A stretch of 64,000 bases of DNA from Iamia sp. SCSIO 61187 (lineage in GTDB: Bacteria > Actinomycetota > Acidimicrobiia > Acidimicrobiales > Iamiaceae). This document shows positions 17,949-26,835 of the stretch, one piece after another (within the stretch, counting starts at the first letter, position 1; the number at the start of each line of letters is the position of its first letter). The notes beneath the pieces were generated by a model. It did no database searches and was not told the origin of the DNA. It saw only the letters and a list, made by a program, of their open reading frames with translations. Location: contig NZ_CP050948.1 in the NCBI RefSeq assembly GCF_019443745.1, forward strand, positions 3,104,001-3,168,000, written 5' to 3'. Both the position numbers and the translations under genes were made by a program.

Positions 17949-18887
17949 ATGGCCCACCCCCGCCCGTTCCGCTTCGGCGTCCAGCTCAGCACCGCCCCCG
18001 ACGCCGCCACCTGGGCCCGGATGGCCATCCAGGCCGAGGACCTGGGCTTCTCGACCCTGTTCATGCCGGACCACTTCGGCGACCAGCTCTCGCCCACCGT
18101 CGCCCTCCAGGCTGCGGCCGACGCCACCACCACCCTCCGGGTCGGGACGCTGGTGTTCGACAACGACTACCGCCACCCCGTCGTGCTGGCCAAGGACTGC
18201 GCCACCCTCGACGTGCTGAGCGGTGGGCGTCTCGAGCTGGGCCTCGGCGCCGGGTGGATGACCTCGGACTACACCCAGTCCGGCATCCCCATGGACCCGC
18301 CCAAGGTCCGGGTCGACCGCATGGTCGAGTCCGTCGCCGTGCTCAAGGGCGTCTTCGGGCCGGACGCCTTCTCCTACGAGGGCGAGCACTACACCCTCGC
18401 CGGCTACGACGGCTTCCCCAAGCCGGTGCAGCAGCCGCACCCTCCGCTGCTGATCGGTGGCGGGCTCAAGCGGGTCCTGTCGTTCGCCGCCCGCGAGGCC
18501 CAGATCGTCGGGGTCAACCCGACCATCCCCAACGGCCGGGTCGACGCCGAGGCGGCCCTCAACGGGACGGCCGAGGAGACCGACCAGAAGCTGGAGTGGA
18601 TCCGGGCCGCCGCCGGTGACCGCTTCGACGACATCGAGCTCAACGCCCTCCACTTCGCGACGATCGTGACCGACGACCGGGCCGGGACGATCGAGATGAT
18701 GGCGCCGCTGTTCGGCATCGAGCCCGCCGCGGTGGCCGAGTACCCCCACGCCCTCATCGGCACCGTCGACGAGATCTGCGCCGACCTGGAGGCCCGCCGG
18801 GAGCGCTGGGGCTTCTCCTACGTGGTCGTCCAGGGCGACAGCATGGAGCCCTTCGCCCCGGTCGTGGCCCGGCTCGCCGGCCAGTAG
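17949..18887 (+). CDS. LLM-class F420-dependent oxidoreductase (TIGR03621-like)
   Basis: The product has 312 residues with a complete TIM-barrel luciferase-like fold. FRFGVQLSTAPDAATWARMA forms strand 1. MPDHFGDQLSPTVALQAAA carries the conserved D-H-F of F420 binding, followed by LRVGTLVFDNDYRHPVVLAK and GRLELGLGAGWMTSDY. The family transfers hydride to or from F420. The substrate is unknown. F420 use is consistent with an actinobacterium. It starts 86 bases from the divergent PBP gene. Confidence 0.88.
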   Translation: MAHPRPFRFGVQLSTAPDAATWARMAIQAEDLGFSTLFMPDHFGDQLSPTVALQAAADATTTLRVGTLVFDNDYRHPVVLAKDCATLDVLSGGRLELGLGAGWMTSDYTQSGIPMDPPKVRVDRMVESVAVLKGVFGPDAFSYEGEHYTLAGYDGFPKPVQQPHPPLLIGGGLKRVLSFAAREAQIVGVNPTIPNGRVDAEAALNGTAEETDQKLEWIRAAAGDRFDDIELNALHFATIVTDDRAGTIEMMAPLFGIEPAAVAEYPHALIGTVDEICADLEARRERWGFSYVVVQGDSMEPFAPVVARLAGQ

Positions 18888-18983
18888 GCTTACGGAGCCG
18901 TGGGTGGGGCGACCGGCCTGGCCCGGAGGGTCAGGGCTCGTGACGACCGATGAGCGGCGGGGCCCGGTGACGTCGGCCCTCGC

Positions 18984-20120
18984 ATGACCACGCTGCAGGA
19001 CATCGTCGACGAGCAGGTCGCCACGGGCGCCGTGCCCGGCGCCGTGGCCCTCGTGGCCGACGCCGACGAGATCACCGTGGCCGCAGGCGGCGTCCGCGCC
19101 GTCGGCGGCGACCCCATGACCCGCGACTCGCTGTTCCGCATCGCGTCGATCACCAAGCCGATCACCGCGGCGGCGACCATGGCCCTGGTCGAGCGGGGCC
19201 GGTTCGGCCTCGACGACCCCGTGTCCCGGTGGCTGCCGGAGCTGGCCGAGCCCGTCGTGCTCCGCACGGTCTCGTCCGCGCTCGACGACGTCGTGCCCGC
19301 CGTGCGACCCATCACCGTCCGCCACCTGCTGACCTCCCAGGGGGGCCACGGGTTCCCGTCGGACTTCGCCGTCCCGGTCGTCGGCCGGCTCCTCGACGAC
19401 CTGGCGCAGGGCCCGCCACGCCCCCAGGAGCGCCCGCCGACCGACGAGTGGATGGCCCGGCTGGCCCGGATCCCGCTCCTCCACCAGCCGGGCGAGGGCT
19501 GGACCTACAACACCAGCAGCGACATCCTCGGCGTCCTGCTGGCCCGGGCCGAGGGGACCTCGCTCGACGACGTCTTCGCCGACACCGTGTTGGAGCCACT
19601 GACCATGGCCGACACGGGCTTCTCCGTCGCCCCCGAGGACCTCGACCGGATGACGGCGTGCTACCGCCGCGACGATCACGGCGACCTGGAGCAGGTCGAC
19701 CCGCCCGACGGGCACTGGGCCGCGCCGCCGCCCTTCGCCTCCGGCGCCGGCGGCCTGGTGTCCACCGTCGACGACTGGGCCGCCTTCGGTCGGATGCTCC
19801 TGGCCCGCGGCGAGCACCGGGGCCGACGGGTCCTCGCGCCCGAGTCGGTCGACCTGATGCTGACCAGCCACGTCGAGGCCGAGCCCGACAGTCCCTTCCT
19901 CGAGGGGCAGGGCTGGGGGTTCGGCGGCAGCGTGGACCTGACCCCGACCGACCCCTGGAACGTCCCGGGCCGCTACGGCTGGGTCGGCGGCACCGGCACC
20001 GCCGGCTACGTGATCCCCTCGCGGGGCGTGGTCACGGTCTGGCTGGGCCAGGTCGAGATGGAGGGCCCCGACGACTTCCGGGCCATCGCCGCCTTCCTCA
20101 CCTGGGCGGCGCAGCGGTGA
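18984..20120 (+). CDS. Serine hydrolase, beta-lactamase/class C PBP-like fold
   Basis: The product has 378 residues. The catalytic S55-I-T-K58 lies in FRIASITKPI, the Tyr motif is at WTYNTSSD (Y175), and a C-terminal GG-T motif (VGGTGTAGY) replaces KTG/HxG. No signal peptide is visible, so it is probably cytoplasmic, as for actinobacterial esterase EstB-like members. The substrate is unknown. Its stop overlaps the methyltransferase start (GTGA), so the two are cotranslated. Confidence 0.87.
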   Translation: MTTLQDIVDEQVATGAVPGAVALVADADEITVAAGGVRAVGGDPMTRDSLFRIASITKPITAAATMALVERGRFGLDDPVSRWLPELAEPVVLRTVSSALDDVVPAVRPITVRHLLTSQGGHGFPSDFAVPVVGRLLDDLAQGPPRPQERPPTDEWMARLARIPLLHQPGEGWTYNTSSDILGVLLARAEGTSLDDVFADTVLEPLTMADTGFSVAPEDLDRMTACYRRDDHGDLEQVDPPDGHWAAPPPFASGAGGLVSTVDDWAAFGRMLLARGEHRGRRVLAPESVDLMLTSHVEAEPDSPFLEGQGWGFGGSVDLTPTDPWNVPGRYGWVGGTGTAGYVIPSRGVVTVWLGQVEMEGPDDFRAIAAFLTWAAQR

Positions 20121-20548
20121 GCGCCCGCATCTCGCCCCGGCTGGCCGCCGTCGTCGACGCCCTGCCGCTGGAGCCGGGGCTCCGGGTGCTCGAGATCGGC
20201 TGCGGTCCTGGCGTGGCGGCGCGCGCCGTGGCCGCTCGCGTCGGACCCGGCGGCTTCGTGCTGGCCACCGACCGCTCGGCGCGGGCCGTCGCCCAGGCCG
20301 AGGCCGGGTCGGCGGCCGAGATCGCCGCCGGCGTCATGCGGGTGCGACAGGTGGCGGCCGAGGACCTGGCCCTCGAGCCGGGCGAGGCGCGCTACGACCT
20401 GGCCTTCGCCGTCCGCGTCGGCGCCCTCGACGGCCGCCACCCCGAGGCCGGCCGGCTCGCCCGCGCCCGGCTGGCCGACGTCCTCGTCCCCGGCGGCGTC
20501 CTCTGGGTCGACACGGGCGACCCCCTCCAGGCCGTGCCGGTCGGCTGA
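20117..20548 (+). CDS. Small class I SAM-dependent methyltransferase
   Basis: The product has 143 residues, starting at a GTG that overlaps the preceding stop. The SAM-binding glycine loop is LRVLEIGCGPGVAARAVAAR and the acidic second-strand residue is in VLATDRSARAV. The ADLAL and YDLAFAVRVG segments fit strands 3-4. It is short for the family and lacks a clear substrate-binding cap. Similar mini-methyltransferases are common in actinobacteria. Coupling with the serine hydrolase is the only functional hint. Confidence 0.8.
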   Translation: MSARISPRLAAVVDALPLEPGLRVLEIGCGPGVAARAVAARVGPGGFVLATDRSARAVAQAEAGSAAEIAAGVMRVRQVAAEDLALEPGEARYDLAFAVRVGALDGRHPEAGRLARARLADVLVPGGVLWVDTGDPLQAVPVG

Positions 20549-20608
20549 CCCCCCGCTTCTGTCAACCCTCGTGGCGCGTGGGGGCCCCTGGGGATCGACA
20601 GGACGAGC

Positions 20609-22078
20609 TCACCAGCCGGGGACGGCCGACCCGGGGGCCCAGGTGGCGTGGGTCCCGCTGGAGATCCGCTGCGGCAGGCGGAGGCGGGCGACCGGACCGG
20701 CGGCGACGTCGGCGGCGTCGATCACCCAGCACTCGGAGGTGTCGTGCTCGACGTCGGTCGTGAGGGTGACGAGGTAGGCGTCGTCCTCGGCCGTGCCGCC
20801 GACCTTGGGGGCCACGCCGACCTCGGAGCAGTACACGCCCTCGGGCAGGCGGAGGCGCTCGTCGGCCCCGGTGTGCACGTCGTGGCGGACGAGGCCGTCG
20901 AAGAGGAACCAGCCCGGCTTGCCGGTGGCGGCGTGGACGTAGCGGTGCGGCTGGCCGGCGAGGAGCGGGTTGACGATCCCGAACTCGGTGTTCTCGTCGC
21001 GGAGGTGCTCCTCGTGGGTGGCACCCGTGCGCAGGTCGAAGCGCCAGCGGTGGAGGCGGGGCTTCATCCAGTCCAGCGCCAGGTAGCGGAACATCCACAT
21101 CTCGTCGCTGACGTCGGGCCGGGGCATGGGCTCGTCCTGGTAGAAGCCCTCGAGGACGACCTCGTCCCCCTCCTCCCACGCGTTGGTGAAGTGCAGGACG
21201 TAGGTCGGGTCGGCGTCGAACCAGCGGATGTCGTCGACGCCGCCCCGGCGGGGCAGCACGGCGAAGCGGCTCGGCTCGTCGTGCATGGCCAGGGCGAAGT
21301 GGCCCTTGGCCAGCAGGCGCTGGTCCCAGTACATCGGGAAGGCGTTGAGGATCACGTGCCGGGCCGTGAAGGCCATGTCGTGCGGGAGGCGGGGACCCGG
21401 CAGGGGCACCGGCGTGTGGTGGACCAGCCGGTCCTCGGCGTCGACCACGCCGTAGTGGAGGTACGGCGCCTCCAGCCCGTAGGAGAAGAACATCATCTCG
21501 CCGGTGGCCTCGTCGACCTTGGTGTGGGCCGACACCCCCGCCGCCGGGAACCACCCGTCCCAGCTGGTGGCCCCGACGGTGTCGAGCGTGAGGGGGTCGA
21601 GGCGGTACAGGTCCCCGCACTGCCAGAAGCTGGTGATCGCCTGACCGGCGTGGACGACCACGTCGGTGCTCGACGCGTCCTTCATCCGGGTCCGGGCCCC
21701 CCACCCGCCGGGCGCCTCGGCCACCTTGGGGCTCTCGGAGATCCCGGCCCAGAGGCTGCGGCCCGCCTCCTGCTCGGCGTCGAACCCGGCGGTGCGGACG
21801 AACCGGTTGCGGTACCAGGCCCGGCCGTCCTGGAAGCCCACGGCGTGGACCATGCCGTCGCCGTCGAAGGGGTGGTAGCGCTCGATCGGGAGGTGGACGG
21901 GGTTCTCGGTGTTGCGCAGGTAGAGGCCGTCGAGGTCGTCGGGCAGCGTTCCCGCGACCAGGTCGAGGGCGTCGACGTGCCACTCCTCGTGCTGCGGGCG
22001 CCAGGGCCCCGAGCGGTAGGGGTGGTCGTCGTCGTCCGGCAACGTGCGCAGGGCCCGACCCACCAGCTCGACGTCCAT
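20609..22078 (-). CDS. Carotenoid/retinoid cleavage oxygenase family protein
   Basis: The product has 489 residues, starting at the ATG at 22078. It is a seven-bladed propeller of the RPE65/apocarotenoid oxygenase family. DLDGLYLRNTENP and HPFDGDGMVHAVGFQDGRAW form the conserved N-terminal section. The four iron-binding histidines are expected in SAHTKVDE, LPHDMAFT, LHFTNAWEEGD and the C-terminal GTHATWAPG. These enzymes split polyene or stilbene double bonds with O2. No carotenoid synthesis gene is nearby. The upstream gap to the divergent glycosylase gene is filled with palindromes. Confidence 0.9.
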   Translation of the reverse strand: MDVELVGRALRTLPDDDDHPYRSGPWRPQHEEWHVDALDLVAGTLPDDLDGLYLRNTENPVHLPIERYHPFDGDGMVHAVGFQDGRAWYRNRFVRTAGFDAEQEAGRSLWAGISESPKVAEAPGGWGARTRMKDASSTDVVVHAGQAITSFWQCGDLYRLDPLTLDTVGATSWDGWFPAAGVSAHTKVDEATGEMMFFSYGLEAPYLHYGVVDAEDRLVHHTPVPLPGPRLPHDMAFTARHVILNAFPMYWDQRLLAKGHFALAMHDEPSRFAVLPRRGGVDDIRWFDADPTYVLHFTNAWEEGDEVVLEGFYQDEPMPRPDVSDEMWMFRYLALDWMKPRLHRWRFDLRTGATHEEHLRDENTEFGIVNPLLAGQPHRYVHAATGKPGWFLFDGLVRHDVHTGADERLRLPEGVYCSEVGVAPKVGGTAEDDAYLVTLTTDVEHDTSECWVIDAADVAAGPVARLRLPQRISSGTHATWAPGSAVPGW

Positions 22079-22112
22079 GCCGTGGAGGCTGGCACGTCGG
22101 CCCCGCGCGCGC

Positions 22113-22139
22113 CACGGATGGTGCCTGGCACCATCCGTG
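22113..22139. repeat. Extragenic palindrome, family A, copy 3
   Basis: Perfect 13-base arms (CACGGATGGTGCC and complement) around T, in the 130-base divergent gap between the carotenoid oxygenase and glycosylase genes. Two shorter related motifs flank it: CTGGCACGTCG near 22089 and GTGCCTGGCACGTCG near 22161. Its location between two gene starts argues against a pure terminator role. Confidence 0.9.
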
Positions 22140-22208
22140 CGCTGGCGCGGTGGACGCGGCGTGCCTGGCACGTCGCGCCCACCGCAGCTCTCACGTAGGG
22201 TCCGGGCG

Positions 22209-23138
22209 GTGGTGGCCGGCGAGGTGCAGCGGGAGTGGCGGCCGGGGTGGGCCGTCGACGTGCGGCGCACGCTGGGACCGCTCAGCCGGGGCCGGTACGA
22301 CCCGACGTTCCGGGTCACCCCGGACGGCGCCGTCTGGCGCACGATGCGCACCCCCGTCGGGCCGGCCACGCAGCGGATCTCGGTGCGGCCGGTCGAGCGG
22401 GTCGTCGTGGGCGACTCGTGGGGGCCCGGCGCGACCTGGGCCGCCGAGCAGCTGCCGGCGACGCTCGGCGCCCTTGACGACGTCGACGGGTTCGACCCGG
22501 CGCTGCACCCGATGGTGCTCGACCAGTGGCGCCGCCACGGCGCGTCGCTGCGGACGCCCGCCGTCGGGCTCGTGTTCGAGATGCTGGTGCCCGCCGTCAT
22601 CGAGCAGCGGGTGACGGGCGGCGAGGCCCGGCGGGCGTGGTCGTACCTGCTCCGCCGGCACGGTGCCCCGGCGCCCGGACCCGCGCCCGAGGGCATGCGG
22701 GTGACCCCGTCGGCCCGGGCCTGGGGGCGGGTGCCGTCGTGGGACTGGCACCGGGCCGGGGTCGAGGCAAGCCGGTGGACGACGGTCGCCCGGGCCGCGA
22801 CCGTCGCCCCGGCCCTGGAGCGGTGCGTCGGGATGGAGGGCGAGGCCGCCCGGGCCCACCTGCGTCGGGTGCCGGGCGTCGGCGTGTGGACCGCCGCCGA
22901 GGTCGCCCAGCGGGCCCTCGGCGACCCCGACGCCGTGTCCTACGGCGACTTCCACGTGGCCAAGGACGTCGTCTACGCCCTCACCGGCGAGTGGGGCGGC
23001 ACCGACGAGCGCCTGGCCGAGCTGCTCGAGCCGTGGGCCGGCCACCGGGGCCGGGTCGTCCGCCTGGTGGGCCTGACCGGCGTCCGCCGCCCCAGGCGCG
23101 GCCCCCGCTACGCCCCCCACGACTTCCGCGCCATGTAG
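22209..23138 (+). CDS. HhH-GPD DNA glycosylase, AlkA/3-methyladenine type
   Basis: The product has 309 residues; GTG starts at 22209 or 22212 are both possible. The helix-hairpin-helix reads LRRVPGVGVWTAAEV, followed by the catalytic Asp region AVSYGDFHVAKDVV. The earlier EMLVPAVIEQRVTG is typical of the glycosylase core. The N-terminal domain of about 90 residues (GRYDPTFRVTPDGAVWRTM) matches the AlkA-like N-domain. It removes alkylated or damaged bases in base excision repair. The gene is monocistronic. Confidence 0.85.
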   Translation: MVAGEVQREWRPGWAVDVRRTLGPLSRGRYDPTFRVTPDGAVWRTMRTPVGPATQRISVRPVERVVVGDSWGPGATWAAEQLPATLGALDDVDGFDPALHPMVLDQWRRHGASLRTPAVGLVFEMLVPAVIEQRVTGGEARRAWSYLLRRHGAPAPGPAPEGMRVTPSARAWGRVPSWDWHRAGVEASRWTTVARAATVAPALERCVGMEGEAARAHLRRVPGVGVWTAAEVAQRALGDPDAVSYGDFHVAKDVVYALTGEWGGTDERLAELLEPWAGHRGRVVRLVGLTGVRRPRRGPRYAPHDFRAM

Positions 23139-23143
23139 CGGTC

Positions 23144-23198
23144 GACACGGATGGTGCCTGGCACCTTCCGTGGACCCGACCGGTGCCTGGCACCGGTC
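23144..23198. repeat. Two adjacent palindromes: degenerate family A plus GACCGGTGCC variant
   Basis: 23144-23173 is a family A palindrome with a mismatch in the right arm (CTTCC instead of CATCC). 23178-23198 is a perfect 21-base palindrome, GACCGGTGCC-T-GGCACCGGTC, with the same GGTGCCTGGCACC core but different outer arms. Together they lie just downstream of the glycosylase stop and the convergent thiolase remnant. Confidence 0.85.
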
Positions 23199-23203
23199 GG
23201 CGG

Positions 23204-23356
23204 TCAGTCCTCGGGGGAGGTGACCACGAGGCTGCAAGCCACGGCGGCGTCCTCGAGGGTGGCCTTCGCGACCTCGCCCACCAGGCCGTGGGGCCCGATC
23301 CCGTCCTTGGTGACGGTGCGGGCGAAGTCGCTCTGGTGCCCGCCCAGGACCCACAC
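23204..23356 (-). pseudogene. Thiolase-family N-terminal remnant
   Basis: A 50-codon open frame from GTG 23356 to TGA 23204 reads VWVLGGHQSDFARTV, then an extension up to LVGEVAKATLEDAAV. This matches the first strand and helix of acetyl-CoA acetyltransferase/SCP2-thiolase-like proteins, which normally have about 380-400 residues. Nothing of the catalytic Cys/His/Cys core follows. The frame ends with the unrelated ACSLVVTSPED. It is best explained as the 5' stub of a deleted thiolase gene that once followed the acyl-CoA synthetase. It may still be translated. Confidence 0.6.
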
Positions 23357-23382
23357 GCCGTCGGATGCGCTCTGGCGCGACG

Positions 23383-25158
23383 CTAGGCCCCGAGGAGCTC
23401 GTCGCGCAGCGCCCGCTTGAGGAACTTGCCGCTGGCGTTGCGGGGCAGCGCCTCGGTGCGGAACCAGGTCGTGGTCGGGATCTTGTGGGCGGCGATGCGG
23501 CCGTCGAGGAACGCCCGCAGCCCGGCCTCGTCGAGCGTGGCCCCGTCGCGCACCACGATGGCGGCGGCGACCGCCTCGCCCAGCCTCTCGTCGGGGACGC
23601 CGAACACGGCCGCCTCGGCCACGTCCGGGTGCTCGTAGATCGCGGCTTCGACCTCCGAGCAGTACACGTTCTCGCCGCCCCGCAGCACCATGTCCTTGGC
23701 CCGGTCGACGATGAAGACGAAGCCGTCCTCGTCGATGCGGGCGATGTCGCCGGTGTCGAACCAGCCGTCGACGATGGCCTCGGCGGTGGCGTCGGGCCGG
23801 TTCAGGTACCCCTTGATGACGATCGGGCCCTTCACCCACAGCTGGCCGACGGCGTCAGGCCCCTCGACCGTGTCGCCGACCTCGTCGACCAGCTTGGCGT
23901 CGAGGGTCGGCACCACCGGCCCGCACGACAGCGGCTTGGCCAGGTAGTAGGTGGCGGCGTTGGCGGTGATGATCCCGCTGGTCTCGGTCAGGCCGTAGCC
24001 GGTGGTGGGCGCCCCCTTGGGCAGGGCGTGGTCGATCTTGCCGACGAGGTCCGGCGGCACGGGTGCGCCGCCGCCGGCGATCGAGGCCAGGGTGGAGGTG
24101 TCGCGGGTGGCGAAGTCGGGGTGGGAGATCAGCTCGCGGCCCATGGTGGGGACGCCGGAGAAGTTGGTGACGCCCTCCCGCTCGATCAGCTCGAGGGCCC
24201 GACCGGCGTCCCACTTGTGCATGAGCACGACCCGGCCGCCGGCGATGGTCGCCGGGTGGACCAGGCAGTTGCAGGCCGTGACGTGGAACAGCGGCGTGGC
24301 CCCCATGAACACCGGCTGGGCGGGGGCGGCCGGGGCGTCGTCCGGGGAGGTGTCGGCGTCGGTGTCGCCGGGCGCGTCGGGGCCGACCGCGGCCGCCGCC
24401 TTCGCCGCCGCCGTGGCGGTCAGGATGCTCCAGTACACGAGGTGCAGGACGTTGTGGACCGATCCCCGGTGGGTGATCTGGGCGCCCTTCGGGAACCCGG
24501 TGGTGCCCGAGGTGTAGAAGATGAGGGCGTCGTCGTCGGGGTGGATGTCGGCCGGCGGCAGCTGCGGGGGCGCGGTGGCGGGGTCGACCACGGCGTCCCA
24601 GGCGACGGTGCCGGGGGGCAGCTCCCGGTCGGTGCGCACGGCGATCACCGGCAGCGGGCGGTCGGCGCGCAGCTCGTCGAGGATGGGCTCGAGCCGGGCG
24701 AGCCGCTCGTCGTCGACCAGGAGCACCTTGGGTGCCGAGTCGGTGATGCCGTGGCGCATCTCGGGCGTCGTCCACCAGGCGTTGAGGCCCACGGCCGCGG
24801 CGCCGATGCAGAGCGCGGCCCAGTGGCTGATGACCCACTCCGGGTAGTTCCGCATGGCGATCCCGACCCGGTCGCCCGAGCCGACGCCGTGCTCGTCGAC
24901 CAGGTGGTGGGCGAGGGAGCGGACGGCGGCGGCGGTCTCGGCGTAGGTGAGCTGCTCGTCCTCGAAGACGATGTAGGGCTTGTCCCCGTGGAGCTCGGCC
25001 ATCTCCCAGAAGGTGCGCATCGACGGCGGGGCCGAGGCGAAGACCCGCACCTCCCGGCCCAGCACCTCCTCGGTGCGCATCTCGAACCCACCGCCGGGGC
25101 CGGTCAGCTCGTCTCGGGCGGCGGTGAGATGGGCGACGGCGTCGGCAGGGGTGGGCAT
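23383..25158 (-). CDS. AMP-dependent acyl-CoA synthetase (FadD-like)
   Basis: The product has 591 residues, starting at the ATG at 25158. The AMP-binding P-loop reads FYTSGTTGFPKGAQITHRG, the adenine motif is TTGYGLTETSG, the DGWFDTGDIARIDEDGF hinge region is intact, and the C-terminal catalytic Lys lies in PRNASGKFLKRAL. An insertion of about 35 Ala/Asp/Pro-rich residues lies just after the P-loop. It activates a carboxylic acid, probably a fatty acid, to the CoA thioester. Upstream on the same strand, 53 bases away, is the FAD-binding alkyl-DHAP-synthase-like gene. Confidence 0.92.
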   Translation of the reverse strand: MPTPADAVAHLTAARDELTGPGGGFEMRTEEVLGREVRVFASAPPSMRTFWEMAELHGDKPYIVFEDEQLTYAETAAAVRSLAHHLVDEHGVGSGDRVGIAMRNYPEWVISHWAALCIGAAAVGLNAWWTTPEMRHGITDSAPKVLLVDDERLARLEPILDELRADRPLPVIAVRTDRELPPGTVAWDAVVDPATAPPQLPPADIHPDDDALIFYTSGTTGFPKGAQITHRGSVHNVLHLVYWSILTATAAAKAAAAVGPDAPGDTDADTSPDDAPAAPAQPVFMGATPLFHVTACNCLVHPATIAGGRVVLMHKWDAGRALELIEREGVTNFSGVPTMGRELISHPDFATRDTSTLASIAGGGAPVPPDLVGKIDHALPKGAPTTGYGLTETSGIITANAATYYLAKPLSCGPVVPTLDAKLVDEVGDTVEGPDAVGQLWVKGPIVIKGYLNRPDATAEAIVDGWFDTGDIARIDEDGFVFIVDRAKDMVLRGGENVYCSEVEAAIYEHPDVAEAAVFGVPDERLGEAVAAAIVVRDGATLDEAGLRAFLDGRIAAHKIPTTTWFRTEALPRNASGKFLKRALRDELLGA

Positions 25159-25211
25159 GGGGCCATCGTGCCAGAGATTGGAAACGCCCGTGTCCAGACC
25201 CCTCGCGGCCT

Positions 25212-26825
25212 TCAGGGGTCGATCAGGACGCCGGGGTTGAGGATGCCGGCGGGGTCGAGGGCGGCCTTGGCCGCCCGCAGGGCGAGGGCGTGGGGCTCGG
25301 GGCGCTGGCGGTCGTACCACGGCCGGTGGTCGCGCCCGACGGCGTGGTGGTGCGTGATGGTGCCGCCCGCGGCGGCGAGGGCCTCGGACACGGCGACCTT
25401 CACCGCGTCCCACTGGGCGACCTGGTCGCCCCAGCGGCCCTGGGCGTAGACGGAGAAGTACGGCGCCGGGCCGTCGGGGTAGACGTGGGTGAACCGGCAC
25501 GTCACCACGCCGAGCCCGCACACCCGCGCCACGGCGTCGGTCGCGGCGGTCGTGACGGCGGCGTGGAGCTCGTCGAACCGGTCCCACGGGCACGCCGTCT
25601 CGAACGTCTCGACGATCAGCCCCATCGTGGCCAGGGCGTCGCGGGTGTAGGGGGCCCGGAGGAACGTCGAGCGCCACTCCCCCGCCGCCCCCTCCCGGGA
25701 CGCGGCCCCGCCGCCGTCGTGGCTGTCGGAGGTCCGCACGCCCTCCGGGAGCTCGCCCCCGTGGTCCTGGCAGAGCTCCACCGCCTGGGCGACCCACGGG
25801 CCGACGGGGTGGTCGGCCGACTCGAACCCGAGGACGAGCAGGGCGCCGACGCCCGAGACGCCCGAGGTGAGCGCGGCCTCGGTCCCGTCGAGCAGGCGGC
25901 AGTTGGCCGGCAGGAGCCCCGACTGGCTGATGGCCCGCACCGCGCCCACCCCGTCGGACCAGCGGGCGAAGCGGATCGACGCCCCCGCCCGCCAGCGGGG
26001 CCGGGCCCGGAGCCGCACCCACGCCTCGGTGACGATGCCCAGGGTCCCCTCGCTCCCCAGCAGCAGCCGGTCGGGCGACGGACCGGCCCCCGAGCCGGGG
26101 AGGCGGCGCGACTCGGACACGCCGGCCGGCGTCACCGCCCGGACCGACGCCACCAGGTCGTCGATGTGGGTCGGCCCGGTGGCGAAGTGACCGCCGGCGC
26201 GGGTGGCGATCCAGCCCCCCAGGGTCGAGAACTCGAACGACTGCGGGAAGTGGCGCAGCGTCAGCCCGTGCGGGCGGAGCTGGTCCTCGAGGACCGGGCC
26301 GAGGGTGCCGCCCTGGATGCGGGCCGTGCGGCTGGTCGGCTCGACCTCCAGCACCCGGTCGAGCCCGCCGAGGTCGATCGAGACGGCACCGGGGTAGGCG
26401 TCGCCCAGCCGGGCCTCGACCCCGCCGACGACCGAGGACCCGCCACCGAAGGCGATGGCGGCCACGCCGGCGCCGGTGCACCAGTCGAGCAGGGCGACCA
26501 CGTCGTCCTCGGTCCGGGGCCGGGCGACCACGTCGGGCGGCTCGGCGAGCCGGCCCAGCAGGTTGCGGGCCACGTCGCGGTACGCCTGGCCGTGGGTGTG
26601 GGCGGCGCGCTCGCGCCGGTCGGTCGAGCAGATCGCCGCCAGGGCGTCGGGCGGGGCGATCCGGGGCGCCCGGAGGTCGAGGTCGGCGACGGCGGGCGGG
26701 GCGTGGTCCTCGGGCGTGAAGCCGAACCCGGCCATGGTGCGGGCGACGGCGTCGCGCTCGGCCCCGGCCACGGCGGCGTCCTCCCAGCCCCAGCCCCACC
26801 ACGAGCGACGGCGTGCGGCCTCCAC
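25212..26825 (-). CDS. FAD-binding oxidase, alkyl-DHAP-synthase-like (VAO family)
   Basis: The product has 537 residues, starting at a GTG. The N-terminal WWGWGWED motif is typical of the AGPS-like actinobacterial group. The PCMH-type FAD domain has VARPRTEDDVVALLDWC, IAFGGGSSVVGGVE and IDLGGLDRVLEVEPTSRTAR. The substrate domain ends with the His-rich TITHHHAVGRDHRPWY, the AGPS active-site pattern, and the C-terminal DPAGILNPGVL. AGPS exchanges an acyl for an alkyl group on DHAP, making ether lipids. Many bacterial homologues are of unknown function. The acyl-CoA synthetase downstream supports a lipid role. Confidence 0.85.
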   Translation of the reverse strand: MEAARRRSWWGWGWEDAAVAGAERDAVARTMAGFGFTPEDHAPPAVADLDLRAPRIAPPDALAAICSTDRRERAAHTHGQAYRDVARNLLGRLAEPPDVVARPRTEDDVVALLDWCTGAGVAAIAFGGGSSVVGGVEARLGDAYPGAVSIDLGGLDRVLEVEPTSRTARIQGGTLGPVLEDQLRPHGLTLRHFPQSFEFSTLGGWIATRAGGHFATGPTHIDDLVASVRAVTPAGVSESRRLPGSGAGPSPDRLLLGSEGTLGIVTEAWVRLRARPRWRAGASIRFARWSDGVGAVRAISQSGLLPANCRLLDGTEAALTSGVSGVGALLVLGFESADHPVGPWVAQAVELCQDHGGELPEGVRTSDSHDGGGAASREGAAGEWRSTFLRAPYTRDALATMGLIVETFETACPWDRFDELHAAVTTAATDAVARVCGLGVVTCRFTHVYPDGPAPYFSVYAQGRWGDQVAQWDAVKVAVSEALAAAGGTITHHHAVGRDHRPWYDRQRPEPHALALRAAKAALDPAGILNPGVLIDP

Positions 26826-26835
26826 GACCCCGACC

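Noticed and set aside
23383-26802. Single open frame of more than 1100 codons covering acyl-CoA synthetase and beyond
   Set aside because: The upstream half is Arg/Pro/Gly-rich shadow of the FAD-oxidase gene in another frame. The real synthetase begins at 25158 and the oxidase occupies 25212-26825.
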